Assembly (NCBI RefSeq): GCF_002724055.1
Contig: NZ_BDQY01000027.1
Location: 1 to 38,416 of the forward strand
Length of the DNA stretch: 38,416 bases
Direction: 5' to 3'
From: Tepidibacter mesophilus
Lineage (GTDB): Bacteria > Bacillota > Clostridia > Peptostreptococcales > Peptostreptococcaceae
The translations under genes and the position numbers were made by a program. The notes under the pieces were generated by a model, which was not told where the DNA came from, ran no database searches, and was given only the letters and a program-made list of their open reading frames with translations. This document shows, one piece after another, positions 1 to 6,507 of the stretch (positions are counted from its first letter, which is position 1; every line of letters starts with the position of its first letter).

Positions 1-107
1 AAGCTGAAAAGGTAAGAGAAAAACTTGGGTGTGGGATACAAGAAAGTATAGATATAGCACTAGAACTTTTGAATGTTAAAGATTTAAAAAAAATAATAAT
101 TTTGTAA
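1..107 (+). CDS. 3' part of a 46-aa early protein (duplicate of the gene at 38256-38396)
   Basis: This is the tail of the small gene that starts at 38256, seen a second time because the window overlaps itself. The stop codon TAA is at 105-107. It is followed 10 bases later by the AAGGTGGGG ribosome site of the SSB gene, so the two genes belong to one operon on the circle. It should not be counted as a separate gene. Confidence 0.85.
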   Translation, partial: AEKVREKLGCGIQESIDIALELLNVKDLKKIIIL

Positions 108-127
108 AAAAAGGTGGGGATTATATG
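1..127. repeat. Terminal direct repeat, left copy
   Basis: These 127 bases are identical to 38290-38416, including the ATG of the SSB gene. An exact overlap of 127 bases at the two ends is what a de Bruijn assembler run at k=127 leaves on a closed circle. A 46-residue gene reads continuously across the join. The overlap therefore most likely marks circularity rather than a biological terminal repeat. Confidence 0.93.
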
Positions 128-532
128 AATTGTACTGTACTAACTAATGCAAGGATAGCAAGAGATCCGGAATTAAAGTTTCTTCCAAATGGGACACCTA
201 AGCTTATTTTAACAGTAGCAAAAGGGAGAGGATACAAAAAAGATGATAAAGAAGTTACCGATTTTTTACGTGTCGAACAGCTTTCAAAAGGTGCTGAAAA
301 GTTAATAAATTTACTTTATAAAGGGCAAAGAATAAACATTAAAGGATCATACCATAGGGATACTTGGAAAGATGAAAACGATGATTGGAAAGAAAGAAAT
401 TACATTCAAGCTGATATGTATGGCGGTATAGAAATAGTAGATTGGAAAAATGATGAAAAATCTTTTGAACCTGTAGGCTTAGATACAGGAGGATTTCAGG
501 CATTAGATGATGATGATGATATTCCATTCTAG
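125..532 (+). CDS. ssb: Single-stranded DNA-binding protein
   Basis: The 135-residue product has the layout of bacterial SSB. An OB-fold covers about residues 1-105 (starting MNCTVLTNARIARDPELKF, with RINIKGSYHRDTW near the end of the fold). A short linker follows, then an acidic tip DDDDDIPF that normally docks replication and repair proteins. It is slightly shorter than chromosomal SSBs, as is usual for phage versions. The start has AAGGTGGGG seven bases upstream. It lies downstream of the helicase and initiator genes on the circle, so it probably coats single strands at the phage fork. Family assignment is firm. Confidence 0.93.
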   Translation: MNCTVLTNARIARDPELKFLPNGTPKLILTVAKGRGYKKDDKEVTDFLRVEQLSKGAEKLINLLYKGQRINIKGSYHRDTWKDENDDWKERNYIQADMYGGIEIVDWKNDEKSFEPVGLDTGGFQALDDDDDIPF

Positions 533-548
533 ATAAAAGGAGGGAAAT

Positions 549-803
549 ATGAATATATATAAACAGGCTGTTGAAAAATTTGGAACGGATGCCCAGCTAA
601 TAGTAGCAATAGAAGAATTAAGCGAGTTGCAAAAAGCAATCACAAAATATCTAAGGGGTAAACAACATAATATCGAGGAAGAAATGGAAGATGTAAGAAT
701 AATGTTAAGACAATTAGACGAAATGACAGATGTAGTAAATCAAGAAAAAAGCAAGAAGTGGGAAGCTATTAAAATACATAATTTGAAGAATCTTATTAAA
801 TAA
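549..803 (+). CDS. MazG-like nucleotide pyrophosphohydrolase
   Basis: An 84-residue all-helical protein with the paired acidic motifs of the MazG/dUTPase-like superfamily: EELSE near residue 22 (EExxE) and EMED near residue 45 (ExxD), which would bind Mg2+. Enzymes of this family hydrolyse NTPs or dNTPs to monophosphates. Small single-domain forms are common in phage early operons, where they may adjust nucleotide pools or alarmones. It starts 16 bases after ssb with AGGAGGG upstream. The substrate cannot be deduced. Family assignment is good but rests on motif reading only. Confidence 0.75.
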   Translation: MNIYKQAVEKFGTDAQLIVAIEELSELQKAITKYLRGKQHNIEEEMEDVRIMLRQLDEMTDVVNQEKSKKWEAIKIHNLKNLIK

Positions 804-822
804 AGAATTGGGGGGAATAAGC

Positions 823-1062
823 ATGTTAAAGCAACTAACAGTAAGGGGAATTATGGAGAAGGCTATGAAAATTACTAATGATGAAGCAGTTAAAAAAGAA
901 GCTGGTAAAGTAATTAAAAATACAGAGATAGAAATGTATAGAGAGATAGTAGCACAATCTTGTTTGAAATATGGAGCTACACATAAAAAAACAGTTAAGT
1001 TAAGTGAAAAGCTAGATGAGTTAGTAGTTGCAGCTCAAAAGAGAAGATTAGAAGCTTGTTAA
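823..1062 (+). CDS. Spo0E-like aspartyl-phosphate phosphatase
   Basis: I chose the ATG at 823 because GGGGGG lies just upstream; an in-frame TTG at 808 would place that ribosome site inside the gene. Residues 34-75 of the 79-residue product match the two-helix hairpin of Spo0E: an Ile-Glu-rich first helix, the turn LKYGATHKKT, and the signature SEKLD at 61-65, equivalent to SQELD of Spo0E. Known members dephosphorylate Spo0A~P and delay sporulation. Here it carries an extra N-terminal 30 residues. By inference it could hold the host out of sporulation during infection or lysogeny. Confidence 0.72.
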   Translation: MLKQLTVRGIMEKAMKITNDEAVKKEAGKVIKNTEIEMYREIVAQSCLKYGATHKKTVKLSEKLDELVVAAQKRRLEAC

Positions 1063-1103
1063 ACGCAGGGGATTAAGATATTTGCGAAACTGGGGGGTTG
1101 ACT

Positions 1104-1310
1104 ATGCATATTGATAAATTGAATTTTAGTGTAAGAACATATAATTGCCTATGTAGAGCTGGATTAGATACTGTGTCTAAAATTACTGAAAGAAGTGAGT
1201 TAGACCTAAAAAAAGTTAGGAATTTAGGAAGTAGAGGAATAGAAGAAGTAAAAGATAAATTGAAAGAACTAGGGCATGAACTTAGTTCAAATCAAGACGG
1301 ACAGGACTAA
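1104..1310 (+). CDS. Stand-alone RNA polymerase alpha C-terminal domain
   Basis: The 68-residue protein is an alpha-CTD and nothing else. Compared with E. coli alpha, the DNA-contact positions are mostly kept: Arg265 (R11), Asn268 (N14), Cys269 (C15) and Gly296 (G42). Lys298 is Arg and Ser299 is Gly. The helix-hairpin-helix stretch KVRNLGSRGIEEVKDKL is clear. ATG 1104 follows six G residues at good spacing; the in-frame TTG at 1098 touches them and is unlikely. With no assembly domain it cannot join polymerase as alpha does. It may bind UP-elements or act as a decoy for activators or sigma. Confidence 0.85.
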   Translation: MHIDKLNFSVRTYNCLCRAGLDTVSKITERSELDLKKVRNLGSRGIEEVKDKLKELGHELSSNQDGQD

Positions 1311-1344
1311 AATAAGATTCCATCTATATTTTTAGGAGGATATT

Positions 1345-1536
1345 ATGGGGAAGTTAGGAGTTAAAAAACTTAGTGAGGAAGAATTAGAGTACATTTGTAA
1401 ATATGTAGATAATGACGGTACGAGAGGAGTTGCAGATGCACTAGATAGATGCATAGATACAATTTTAAAAGCTAAGAAAAGACTTATAAAGAACGGACTA
1501 TTTGAGTATTATAAAACACTTAATAAGCATTGGTAG
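1345..1536 (+). CDS. Small hypothetical protein, possible DNA-binding
   Basis: A 63-residue charged protein with a strong TTAGGAGGA ribosome site. The middle (about residues 24-50, TRGVADALDRCIDTILKAKK) has the spacing of a helix-turn-helix, followed by a Lys-rich helix and an aromatic C-terminus. I do not recognise the family. It sits in the early operon between the alpha-CTD gene and a gene of unknown function, 12 bases before the latter, so it is probably co-transcribed. A regulatory role is a guess. Confidence 0.6.
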   Translation: MGKLGVKKLSEEELEYICKYVDNDGTRGVADALDRCIDTILKAKKRLIKNGLFEYYKTLNKHW

Positions 1537-1548
1537 GAGGGGAATTTA

Positions 1549-2013
1549 ATGATAATAGTAAATGTATTCACTGGAGAATTGTTTGAAGGAGAGAAACAAA
1601 CTCTACAAGAGCAGGAAAGCATTAAAGAGTGGATTAGAGAACAGTTAAACGGAATTATGGAACAATATGAAATAAAACATGTAATAGAGCAAATATTGGA
1701 CTTAAAAGATGGAGAAAGTGATGAAATATATAATGGCGAAAATCTTTTATTAGAAATTAAAAATATAAGTTTAAACAGAAAAGAGTTAAAGTTACCAAAA
1801 GAAATGTCCGAGCATATCAAAAAAGCATATGCAGTTATAAACGATAATGGAAAGTTACATATAGACATAGATTTTCAAAAACATGTATCGGAAGAAGATA
1901 AAAATTTGCTGATGCTCTGCATAAGTAATGCATTCCTTGAAAGTCTTGAAAATAATGAGTATGAAGGTTTTGAAGAATTTTGCGATGGTATGACTATTGG
2001 AACTCGAGTATAG
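1549..2013 (+). CDS. Hypothetical acidic early protein
   Basis: A 154-residue, Glu/Asp-rich, mainly helical protein with a GGAGGGG ribosome site. No transmembrane segment or known motif is visible. The N-terminus (MIIVNVFTGELFEGEKQTL) looks like a beta hairpin, and the rest alternates amphipathic helices. It lies within the tightly spaced early operon. I do not recognise it, and the acidic character alone is not enough to propose a role. Confidence 0.7.
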   Translation: MIIVNVFTGELFEGEKQTLQEQESIKEWIREQLNGIMEQYEIKHVIEQILDLKDGESDEIYNGENLLLEIKNISLNRKELKLPKEMSEHIKKAYAVINDNGKLHIDIDFQKHVSEEDKNLLMLCISNAFLESLENNEYEGFEEFCDGMTIGTRV

Positions 2014-2047
2014 TCGTTAATAATAAAATACATGGAGGGATAATCAC

Positions 2048-2191
2048 ATGAAAATAAATGAATTAATAGAAGAACTGCAACAGTTGGCGAATGATTATGG
2101 AGAGGATTTAACAGTGAGAGATTCGGAAGGATTTAAAATAAATGGTGCGTATATGTTTGATGAAGATGAGAAAGAAGTAAGAATGTGTTAG
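2048..2191 (+). CDS. Small acidic hypothetical protein (47 aa)
   Basis: Begins MKINELIEELQQLANDYGED and ends KEVRMC. It is preceded by GGAGGGATAATCAC, a good ribosome site at about nine bases, and its last seven bases overlap the GTG of the next gene, which suggests translational coupling. Short proteins with this ELIEELQ..YGED..V pattern are common in Clostridial phage early regions but have no known function. The gene fills what would otherwise be an unexplained gap. Confidence 0.7.
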   Translation: MKINELIEELQQLANDYGEDLTVRDSEGFKINGAYMFDEDEKEVRMC

Positions 2192-2475
2192 ATAAATTGA
2201 AACTGATTAGTGAAATATTAGGTTATTTAATTATCGGGTTTTCTTTATTTATGTATATTTACTTGAATATATTTCTAAAACACCATGAAGCAAGAAAAAA
2301 GAGAGTTAATGCAAGCATATATCTTAAAAATGCTATTTTAGAATTAAAGAATATACCTTGTAAATGCAAAGAGGAAGATGAAAATGTAGGATGTAATAAA
2401 TGTCTTTTAATTGAAGATGCAAGGAATATTAGAGCGGATATAAACAAAGAAATATCAAAAGTAATGGAGGGGTAA
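2185..2475 (+). CDS. Small single-pass membrane protein with a cysteine cluster
   Basis: The 96-residue product starts at a GTG that overlaps the previous stop. Residues about 8-30 (ISEILGYLIIGFSLFMYIYL) form one transmembrane helix. The rest is charged and should be cytoplasmic or external. It includes CKCKEEDENVGCNKC at about 60-74, four cysteines in a CxC...CxxC arrangement that could bind metal. No family recognised. A GGAGGGG site at its 3' end serves the next gene. Confidence 0.65.
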   Translation: MLDKLKLISEILGYLIIGFSLFMYIYLNIFLKHHEARKKRVNASIYLKNAILELKNIPCKCKEEDENVGCNKCLLIEDARNIRADINKEISKVMEG

Positions 2476-2477
2476 AA

Positions 2478-2891
2478 ATGAAATTACCATTAAAACTTAT
2501 GAATATTTTTGGAAATAACATGATATTAGATGCAGACGAAAATATATTAGAAATTAAGGATAATAGAGAAAATGCAGAGGAAATAGTAAAGAAAGTAAAT
2601 ACCTTTGACGTACTAGATAAAGAATTGTGTAGACTTGAAGATAAAGAAAAGAGATTAAAAGAAGAAAATGCTGAACGTAAAATGGAAAATGACATACTAT
2701 TAAAACACATAGCAGATATAAAAAAAGCTTATATAGACTTACTATCTAAGGAACATAGCTTAATGTCGCAGAATCGTGAATACATAGAACTTTTGGGAGT
2801 TGCTAATGAGTATATAAAAGAAAATTTAGAGGAAGGCTGTTTAACTGCTGAAATAGATGAGTTATTAGAAAAAGCTAAAAGTAATAGATAG
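2478..2891 (+). CDS. Coiled-coil hypothetical protein
   Basis: A 137-residue protein. Residues about 28-125 are strongly charged heptad-like helix, for example LDKELCRLEDKEKRLKEENA, consistent with a long coiled coil. The N-terminus is more globular. It starts two bases after the previous stop with GGAGGGGTAAA upstream. It lies directly before the DNA methyltransferase gene in the same operon. Function unknown; coiled coils of this kind in early phage regions are often structural or antagonist proteins, but nothing specific supports that here. Confidence 0.65.
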   Translation: MKLPLKLMNIFGNNMILDADENILEIKDNRENAEEIVKKVNTFDVLDKELCRLEDKEKRLKEENAERKMENDILLKHIADIKKAYIDLLSKEHSLMSQNREYIELLGVANEYIKENLEEGCLTAEIDELLEKAKSNR

Positions 2892-2905
2892 AAGGTGAGA
2901 AAATA

Positions 2906-3667
2906 GTGGAATTAAATAAAATCTATAATATGGATTGCCTGGAAGGAATGAAGTTAATAAAAGACTGCAGTGTAGATATGATTCTATGTGATTTACCTTA
3001 TGGCACAACGAGGTGTAAATGGGATTCTATAATACCATTGGATAAGCTTTGGGATCAGTATGAAAGGATAATAAAAGATAACGGAGCAATAGTATTGTTT
3101 GCACAAACTCCGTTTGACAAGATACTTGGGTGTAGCAACTTAAAATTACTTAGGTATGAATGGATATGGGAAAAGACACAGGCTACAGGTCACTTAAATG
3201 TAAATAAAGCACCATTAAAAGCTCATGAAAATATATTAATTTTTTATAAAAAAGCACCAACATATAACCCTCAAAAGACTTACGGACATAAACCTATAAA
3301 TAACTATACAAAATATATATCAACTCAAAATAAGTCGGAGTTATATGGAAAATTATCTAAAGAAATTAATGGGGGTGGGGAAACGGATAGATACCCAAGA
3401 GATATTCTAGTATTTAGTTCGGATAAGCAAACTTGTAATCTTCACCCTACTCAAAAACCTGTTGCTTTACTTGAATATTTAATAAAGACATATACAAATG
3501 AAAATGAAATAGTATTAGATAATTGTATGGGGAGTGGATCTACTGCAGTAGCAGCTATAAATACTAATAGAAAATATACAGGGTTTGAATTAGATAAAAA
3601 TTATTATGAAACTGCAGTAAATAGAATTAATAATTATCAAGCTCAATATCAATTAAAAATAATATAA
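2906..3667 (+). CDS. Site-specific DNA methyltransferase (beta class, N6-A or N4-C)
   Basis: The 253-residue enzyme has catalytic motif IV as DLPYG (residues 29-33) near the N-terminus and the SAM-binding motif I as NCMGSGST (206-213) near the C-terminus. That order defines the beta class. HPTQKP just before motif I is typical of the family. It should transfer methyl groups to an exocyclic amine of adenine or cytosine; the target site cannot be read from sequence. No restriction gene is adjacent, so it is an orphan that probably protects phage DNA from host enzymes. Start is GTG with GAAGGTGAG upstream. Confidence 0.9.
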   Translation: MELNKIYNMDCLEGMKLIKDCSVDMILCDLPYGTTRCKWDSIIPLDKLWDQYERIIKDNGAIVLFAQTPFDKILGCSNLKLLRYEWIWEKTQATGHLNVNKAPLKAHENILIFYKKAPTYNPQKTYGHKPINNYTKYISTQNKSELYGKLSKEINGGGETDRYPRDILVFSSDKQTCNLHPTQKPVALLEYLIKTYTNENEIVLDNCMGSGSTAVAAINTNRKYTGFELDKNYYETAVNRINNYQAQYQLKII

Positions 3668-3703
3668 GTAACGTTAAATATAAGATTAGAAGGGGGACAC
3701 AGG

Positions 3704-3814
3704 ATGAAAGAAGTAAAATGTAAAAACTGTGGGAAAACATTAGGAGAGTTAAAAGGTAAATTAAAAATAAGATGTAAGAAATGTAAACAGATGAATTACA
3801 TAGAAATCAAGTAG
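3704..3814 (+). CDS. Com-like zinc-finger protein (36 aa)
   Basis: A 36-residue protein with two CxxC knuckles, C6-C9 and C24-C27, in a Lys-rich background (KEVKCKNCGKTLGELKGKL). This is the pattern of the phage Mu Com translational activator. In Mu, Com binds mRNA to let the mom DNA-modification gene be translated. Here the gene follows directly after a DNA methyltransferase and before a strong terminator, so the association with DNA modification is kept although the order is reversed. A GGGGGA ribosome site precedes the start. Confidence 0.7.
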   Translation: MKEVKCKNCGKTLGELKGKLKIRCKKCKQMNYIEIK

Positions 3815-3824
3815 CGGACCAAGC

Positions 3825-3874
3825 GTCCCAAGATAAACATTTTTTAAAATGGTTATCTTGGGACTTTTTTATTT
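3825..3874 (+). terminator. Strong intrinsic terminator after the Com-like gene
   Basis: Arms GTCCCAAGATAA (3825-3836) and TTATCTTGGGAC (3853-3864) pair perfectly over 12 bp and are followed by TTTTTTATTTT. It separates the methyltransferase/Com segment from the regulator genes at 3891-4434, which must be read through or have their own promoter. Confidence 0.9.
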
Positions 3875-3890
3875 TAAAGGAGGGAGAATA

Positions 3891-4253
3891 TTGAGATTAC
3901 AAGATGTCGGAAAAGAATATCAAAATAGCTGTAAGTTATTAAGTAGAAAAATGAGAGAACTAAATAATAGAAAAAAGCAATTAGAAGAATTAAAAATAAA
4001 AGCTAAAAAGGAATCTAAGATAGACTACATAAACAATGAAATAAATGATTTAAAAGATAGATTGAATAAATTATCAAATATATATAGAACAACAAGAGAG
4101 ATAGGAATAGAAGCCAGAAATTATTACAAAAAGGAGTGGTGGCGTAGTGCAGAATATACAGTTAACAGCAGAAAATCAAGACCTCATCTTTTCTATCATG
4201 GGGCAGAAAAATATGAATACGAATCATATGCAAATCAAGAGAATGAAAAATAA
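3891..4253 (+). CDS. Coiled-coil hypothetical protein upstream of the late regulator
   Basis: I start at the TTG at 3891, which has AAAGGAGGGAGAATA upstream. The in-frame ATG at 3849 lies inside the terminator and is unlikely. The 120-residue product is a basic helix (for example RKMRELNNRKKQLEELKIK) with coiled-coil spacing to about residue 85, then an aromatic tail. It overlaps the sigma-like gene by 107 bases in another frame, so either the second gene starts later or the two are coupled. Proteins of this type often precede late activators in Clostridial phages; function unknown. Confidence 0.6.
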   Translation: MRLQDVGKEYQNSCKLLSRKMRELNNRKKQLEELKIKAKKESKIDYINNEINDLKDRLNKLSNIYRTTREIGIEARNYYKKEWWRSAEYTVNSRKSRPHLFYHGAEKYEYESYANQENEK

Positions 4254-4434
4254 TCTTAAAATTGCAATGAATGAATATTTAACAGATAGACAAAAAGAGA
4301 TATTAAATATGTACTATTTCGATAATAAAACTATTGTACAAATATCAAATGAGTTAGGAGTAACAAAAGGAACGGTAAGTATAACTTTGAAAAGAGCAAA
4401 GAATAATTTAAAAAAAATAAAAAAATTTATGTAA
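4147..4434 (+). CDS. Sigma-70 region 4-like late transcription regulator
   Basis: Residues about 44-90 (LTDRQKEILNMYYFDNKT, then IVQISNELGVTKGTVSITLKRA) match sigma region 4 / LuxR-like helix-turn-helix, with LTDRQ and the recognition helix TKGTVSITLKRAK. No region 2 is present, so it is not a full sigma factor. Phage proteins of this size (ArpU/RinA-like) switch on late genes. It is the last gene before two terminators and the structural operon. The GTG start at 4147 has AAGGAG ten bases upstream; the ATG at 4225 (MQIKRMKN) is an alternative that would reduce the overlap with the previous gene. Confidence 0.75.
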   Translation: MQNIQLTAENQDLIFSIMGQKNMNTNHMQIKRMKNNLKIAMNEYLTDRQKEILNMYYFDNKTIVQISNELGVTKGTVSITLKRAKNNLKKIKKFM

Positions 4435-4463
4435 AGTTTGACACTAACGTCAAACTTTTTCTA
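4433..4463 (+). terminator. Intrinsic terminator ending the early operon
   Basis: AAAGTTTGAC (4433-4442), loop ACTAAC, GTCAAACTTT (4449-4458), then T-rich tail. The hairpin begins at the stop codon of the sigma-like gene. Confidence 0.88.
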
Positions 4464-4515
4464 TTTTGTAGGGTAATAGTGAAAGACATTTTTCTAAATA
4501 AACATTTCTCTCCCT

Positions 4516-4547
4516 AAAAAAGCAGACAGTTTTGTCTGCTTTTTATT
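4516..4547 (+). terminator. Second intrinsic terminator
   Basis: A perfect stem with left arm 4516-4528 (AAAAAGCAGACA within it), loop GTTT and right arm TGTCTGCTTTTT. The A-run on the left also makes it work on the minus strand. Two terminators within about 100 bases isolate early from late transcription. Confidence 0.88.
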
Positions 4548-4561
4548 TATCTTTATATAAT
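4532..4561 (+). promoter_or_regulatory. Possible promoter ahead of the recombinase
   Basis: A perfect TATAAT at 4556-4561 has a weak TTGTCT at 4532-4537, 18 bases upstream and inside the terminator arm. It is the only good -10 box between the terminators and the recombinase gene. Weak evidence for the -35. Confidence 0.35.
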
Positions 4562-4660
4562 ACAAAGACGAGGAAATGTCAAAAAAATACTAAAAACTAT
4601 TTTACATAAAAAATGTAGTTGAAACAAAGTAATATCAAAGAACTAAAGGGAATCAAAGAA

Positions 4661-4688
4661 GTATTACATTATTAGTGTTATGTAATAA
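4661..4688. other. dif-like 28-bp recombination site
   Basis: Left half GTATTACATTA (4661-4671), six-base spacer TTAGTG (4672-4677), right half TTATGTAATAA (4678-4688). The halves are inverted repeats matching at 9 of 11 positions. The 11+6+11 layout is that of Xer dif sites, and the right half opens with TTATGTAA as the XerD side of Firmicutes dif does (TTATGTAAACT in B. subtilis). It lies 32 bases upstream of a Xer-type recombinase gene. It could serve multimer resolution or integration at a host dif. Inferred from sequence form alone. Confidence 0.6.
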
Positions 4689-4719
4689 ATAAATCTATAG
4701 ATAAAGGAGTGGATTAAAG

Positions 4720-5574
4720 ACGAAGATAAAAGATTTTTTAGAAGATTATATAGAAGAACAAAGAGAAGATAAAAGTCCGAATACCATTTCTTATTACATA
4801 ACAGACATAAAACAATTTGATAGATTTATAGATTGTAAAGATATAGAAGAAATAAAAAATATAAACGTTGAGGAATATAAAAGTGATTTACTATTTGAAA
4901 AAAATTTAAAGCCTGAAACTATTAATAGAAAATTATTTAGTCTAAAAAAATATTTAGAATGGATCAATGAGAATGAAAAAATAGATTTAATAAAGATTCT
5001 TAAAGTTAAATTGATTAAGATACAAAAACAAGAATATCTAGACGAACTGTTAGAAATGACTGACTTTGATAGGCTTGTAAGAATTGCTATTAGAGAAAAA
5101 GATTTAAGAGCTGTAGCTTTATTCTATGCTTTGTATCTAACAGGAATGAGAGTCTCAGAAGTATTACAACTAAAAGTCTCAGATGTGGCTAATGATTATA
5201 TAACAGTAATAGGGAAAGGAGAAAAAGCAAGAGATGTACCTATTACAGATGATTTGAGAGAATATATAAAAGATTACATAAGAGACAGAAAACAGCCTAT
5301 TGGTGGATCTTTATTTGTTAATAAAAATAACGATAATGTAATGAGTAGACAAAGTATAGATAATCTTATAAAAAAATATGCAGGAATGGCAAAAGTCAAG
5401 TTGTCGAAAGCTCATGCTCATAATTTTCGTCATCTAGCTGGCATTAGAATGATGGAAGAAGGATTTACAATAGATGAAGTAGCGGACGTGTTAGGACACG
5501 GTAATATTAATACTACGCGAATATATACTAGAAAGACTAAGAAGCAACTAAGAAAAGCAATGAGTAGATTATAG
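4720..5574 (+). CDS. Xer-type tyrosine recombinase with a non-canonical (ACG) start
   Basis: The reading frame is open from 4705 and encodes a full SAM-like N-terminal domain, but the first ATG/GTG/TTG is TTG 5011, in the middle of the protein. AAAGGAG at 4703-4709 sits ten bases before ACG 4720, one change from ATG. From there the protein has 284 residues with catalytic Arg144, Lys166, His234-x-x-Arg237, His260 and Tyr269 all present. Length and domains fit XerC/D-like recombinases. Either ACG initiates weakly, or a start-codon mutation has reduced expression. With the adjacent dif-like site it probably resolves dimers or integrates the circle. Confidence 0.85.
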   Translation, partial: TKIKDFLEDYIEEQREDKSPNTISYYITDIKQFDRFIDCKDIEEIKNINVEEYKSDLLFEKNLKPETINRKLFSLKKYLEWINENEKIDLIKILKVKLIKIQKQEYLDELLEMTDFDRLVRIAIREKDLRAVALFYALYLTGMRVSEVLQLKVSDVANDYITVIGKGEKARDVPITDDLREYIKDYIRDRKQPIGGSLFVNKNNDNVMSRQSIDNLIKKYAGMAKVKLSKAHAHNFRHLAGIRMMEEGFTIDEVADVLGHGNINTTRIYTRKTKKQLRKAMSRL

Positions 5575-5591
5575 ATAAGGAGGAAGTATTG

Positions 5592-5786
5592 ATGTCTAAA
5601 GAAAATGCAGGAAGTAGTAATGGAGTAGGGTTTGTAGGTTTATTACAACTATTATTCATAACATTAAAGTTATTAAATAAAATAAGTTGGTCTTGGTTAT
5701 GGGTTTTAAGTCCAATATGGATATGTGCAGCATTATTTTTAATGATATTTATCGTATTGTTGTTGACTGCATTATCAGAAGGATAG
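5592..5786 (+). CDS. Small two-pass membrane protein (Fragile-X-F-like name in databases)
   Basis: A 64-residue hydrophobic protein. One membrane helix covers about residues 12-28 and a second about 37-60, separated by KISWSWLWVLSPIWI. The tryptophan-rich SWSWLWVLSPIW core is characteristic of a small phage/prophage family often labelled transmembrane Fragile-X-F protein, whose function is unknown. ATG 5592 is preceded by AAGGAGGAAG. The first gene after the recombinase, it lies just ahead of the packaging genes. Confidence 0.65.
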   Translation: MSKENAGSSNGVGFVGLLQLLFITLKLLNKISWSWLWVLSPIWICAALFLMIFIVLLLTALSEG

Positions 5787-5801
5787 ACTACAGGTAATTA
5801 T

Positions 5802-6248
5802 ATGGCACATATGAGATTATGCAGATGTGGTAAAAAAATTGAATTTGAAAAGAAATATTGCGATAAATGCGCTTCAAAGACAAAGAAAGAAAAAAATTCA
5901 AGAAATAAACATTATGATAAGTATTTTAGAGATAAAGAATCTTATGCAATATATCATAATCCAATATGGATTAAACTTACAGAGCAATGCAAGCATAAGT
6001 TCAAAGGGTTAGATATATACCAGTTATACAAGTATGATGAAATAATATATGGAACACTGAGCCATCATATAGAACCTGTAAAGGATAACAATGACAGAGT
6101 GTATGACATTACTAATCTTATTTACTTATCAGATGCAAGTCATGCAGAGATACATAAAGAATATGACAAGAGTGATGAAAGCAAAAGAAATATGCAACGG
6201 TATTTATTTAGTTTAATAAATAGATATGAAAAAGAATATAAGGAGTGA
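5802..6248 (+). CDS. HNH endonuclease (packaging-associated)
   Basis: A 148-residue protein with an N-terminal zinc knuckle (CRCGKK...CDKCASK, residues 7-25). The HNH fold lies around residues 87-122: LSHHIEPV with the catalytic histidines, ITNLIYL carrying the Asn, and DASHAEIHKEY with the metal-binding His residues. In cos-type phages an HNH protein immediately before the small terminase is needed for cohesive-end cleavage. The position here, two genes before terminase, agrees with that role. ATG 5802 has only a weak ribosome site; ATG 5811 is an alternative. Confidence 0.85.
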   Translation: MAHMRLCRCGKKIEFEKKYCDKCASKTKKEKNSRNKHYDKYFRDKESYAIYHNPIWIKLTEQCKHKFKGLDIYQLYKYDEIIYGTLSHHIEPVKDNNDRVYDITNLIYLSDASHAEIHKEYDKSDESKRNMQRYLFSLINRYEKEYKE

Positions 6249-6252
6249 TTGA

Positions 6253-6507
6253 ATGATTGGCAAAAATGAATTACCACCATCAAAATATAAACCAAATTAT
6301 AAGCCAGTAGCACAACCACCAAAAGGAGGATGCAGTGGATTGAAATGCAATCATAAGTTAGTTCACTTAGAAACGAAGAAGTATGAAACGTCTTGTGGGT
6401 TTAATAGTGAATGGAAAAGGATAGACATATATCATTGCGAACGATGTGGCGAGCTGATAACTAAGGAAGAAAAGACATATAACAGAGATAGACCTGATTG
6501 GTATTAG
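6253..6507 (+). CDS. Small putative zinc-binding protein
   Basis: An 84-residue protein, Pro/Lys-rich at the start, with C27 and C32-x-H34 early, and C48 and C62-x-x-C65 later (YHCERCGELITKEEKTY). These could build one zinc site. The AAGGAG site lies inside the end of the HNH gene, and the start is four bases after that stop, so the genes are coupled. No family recognised. Between HNH and terminase, it may take part in packaging, but this is position only. Confidence 0.6.
   Translation: MIGKNELPPSKYKPNYKPVAQPPKGGCSGLKCNHKLVHLETKKYETSCGFNSEWKRIDIYHCERCGELITKEEKTYNRDRPDWY

Noticed and set aside
1-127. Direct terminal repeats as biological phage ends
   Set aside because: The repeat is exactly 127 bases, cuts a gene in the middle and begins inside a codon, which fits assembly overlap of a circle better than a terminal redundancy.
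1509-1868. Minus-strand 119-codon ORF opposite 1549-2013
   Set aside because: Shadow of a well-supported plus-strand gene with a good ribosome site; the antisense product is Ser/Phe/Ile-rich without domains.
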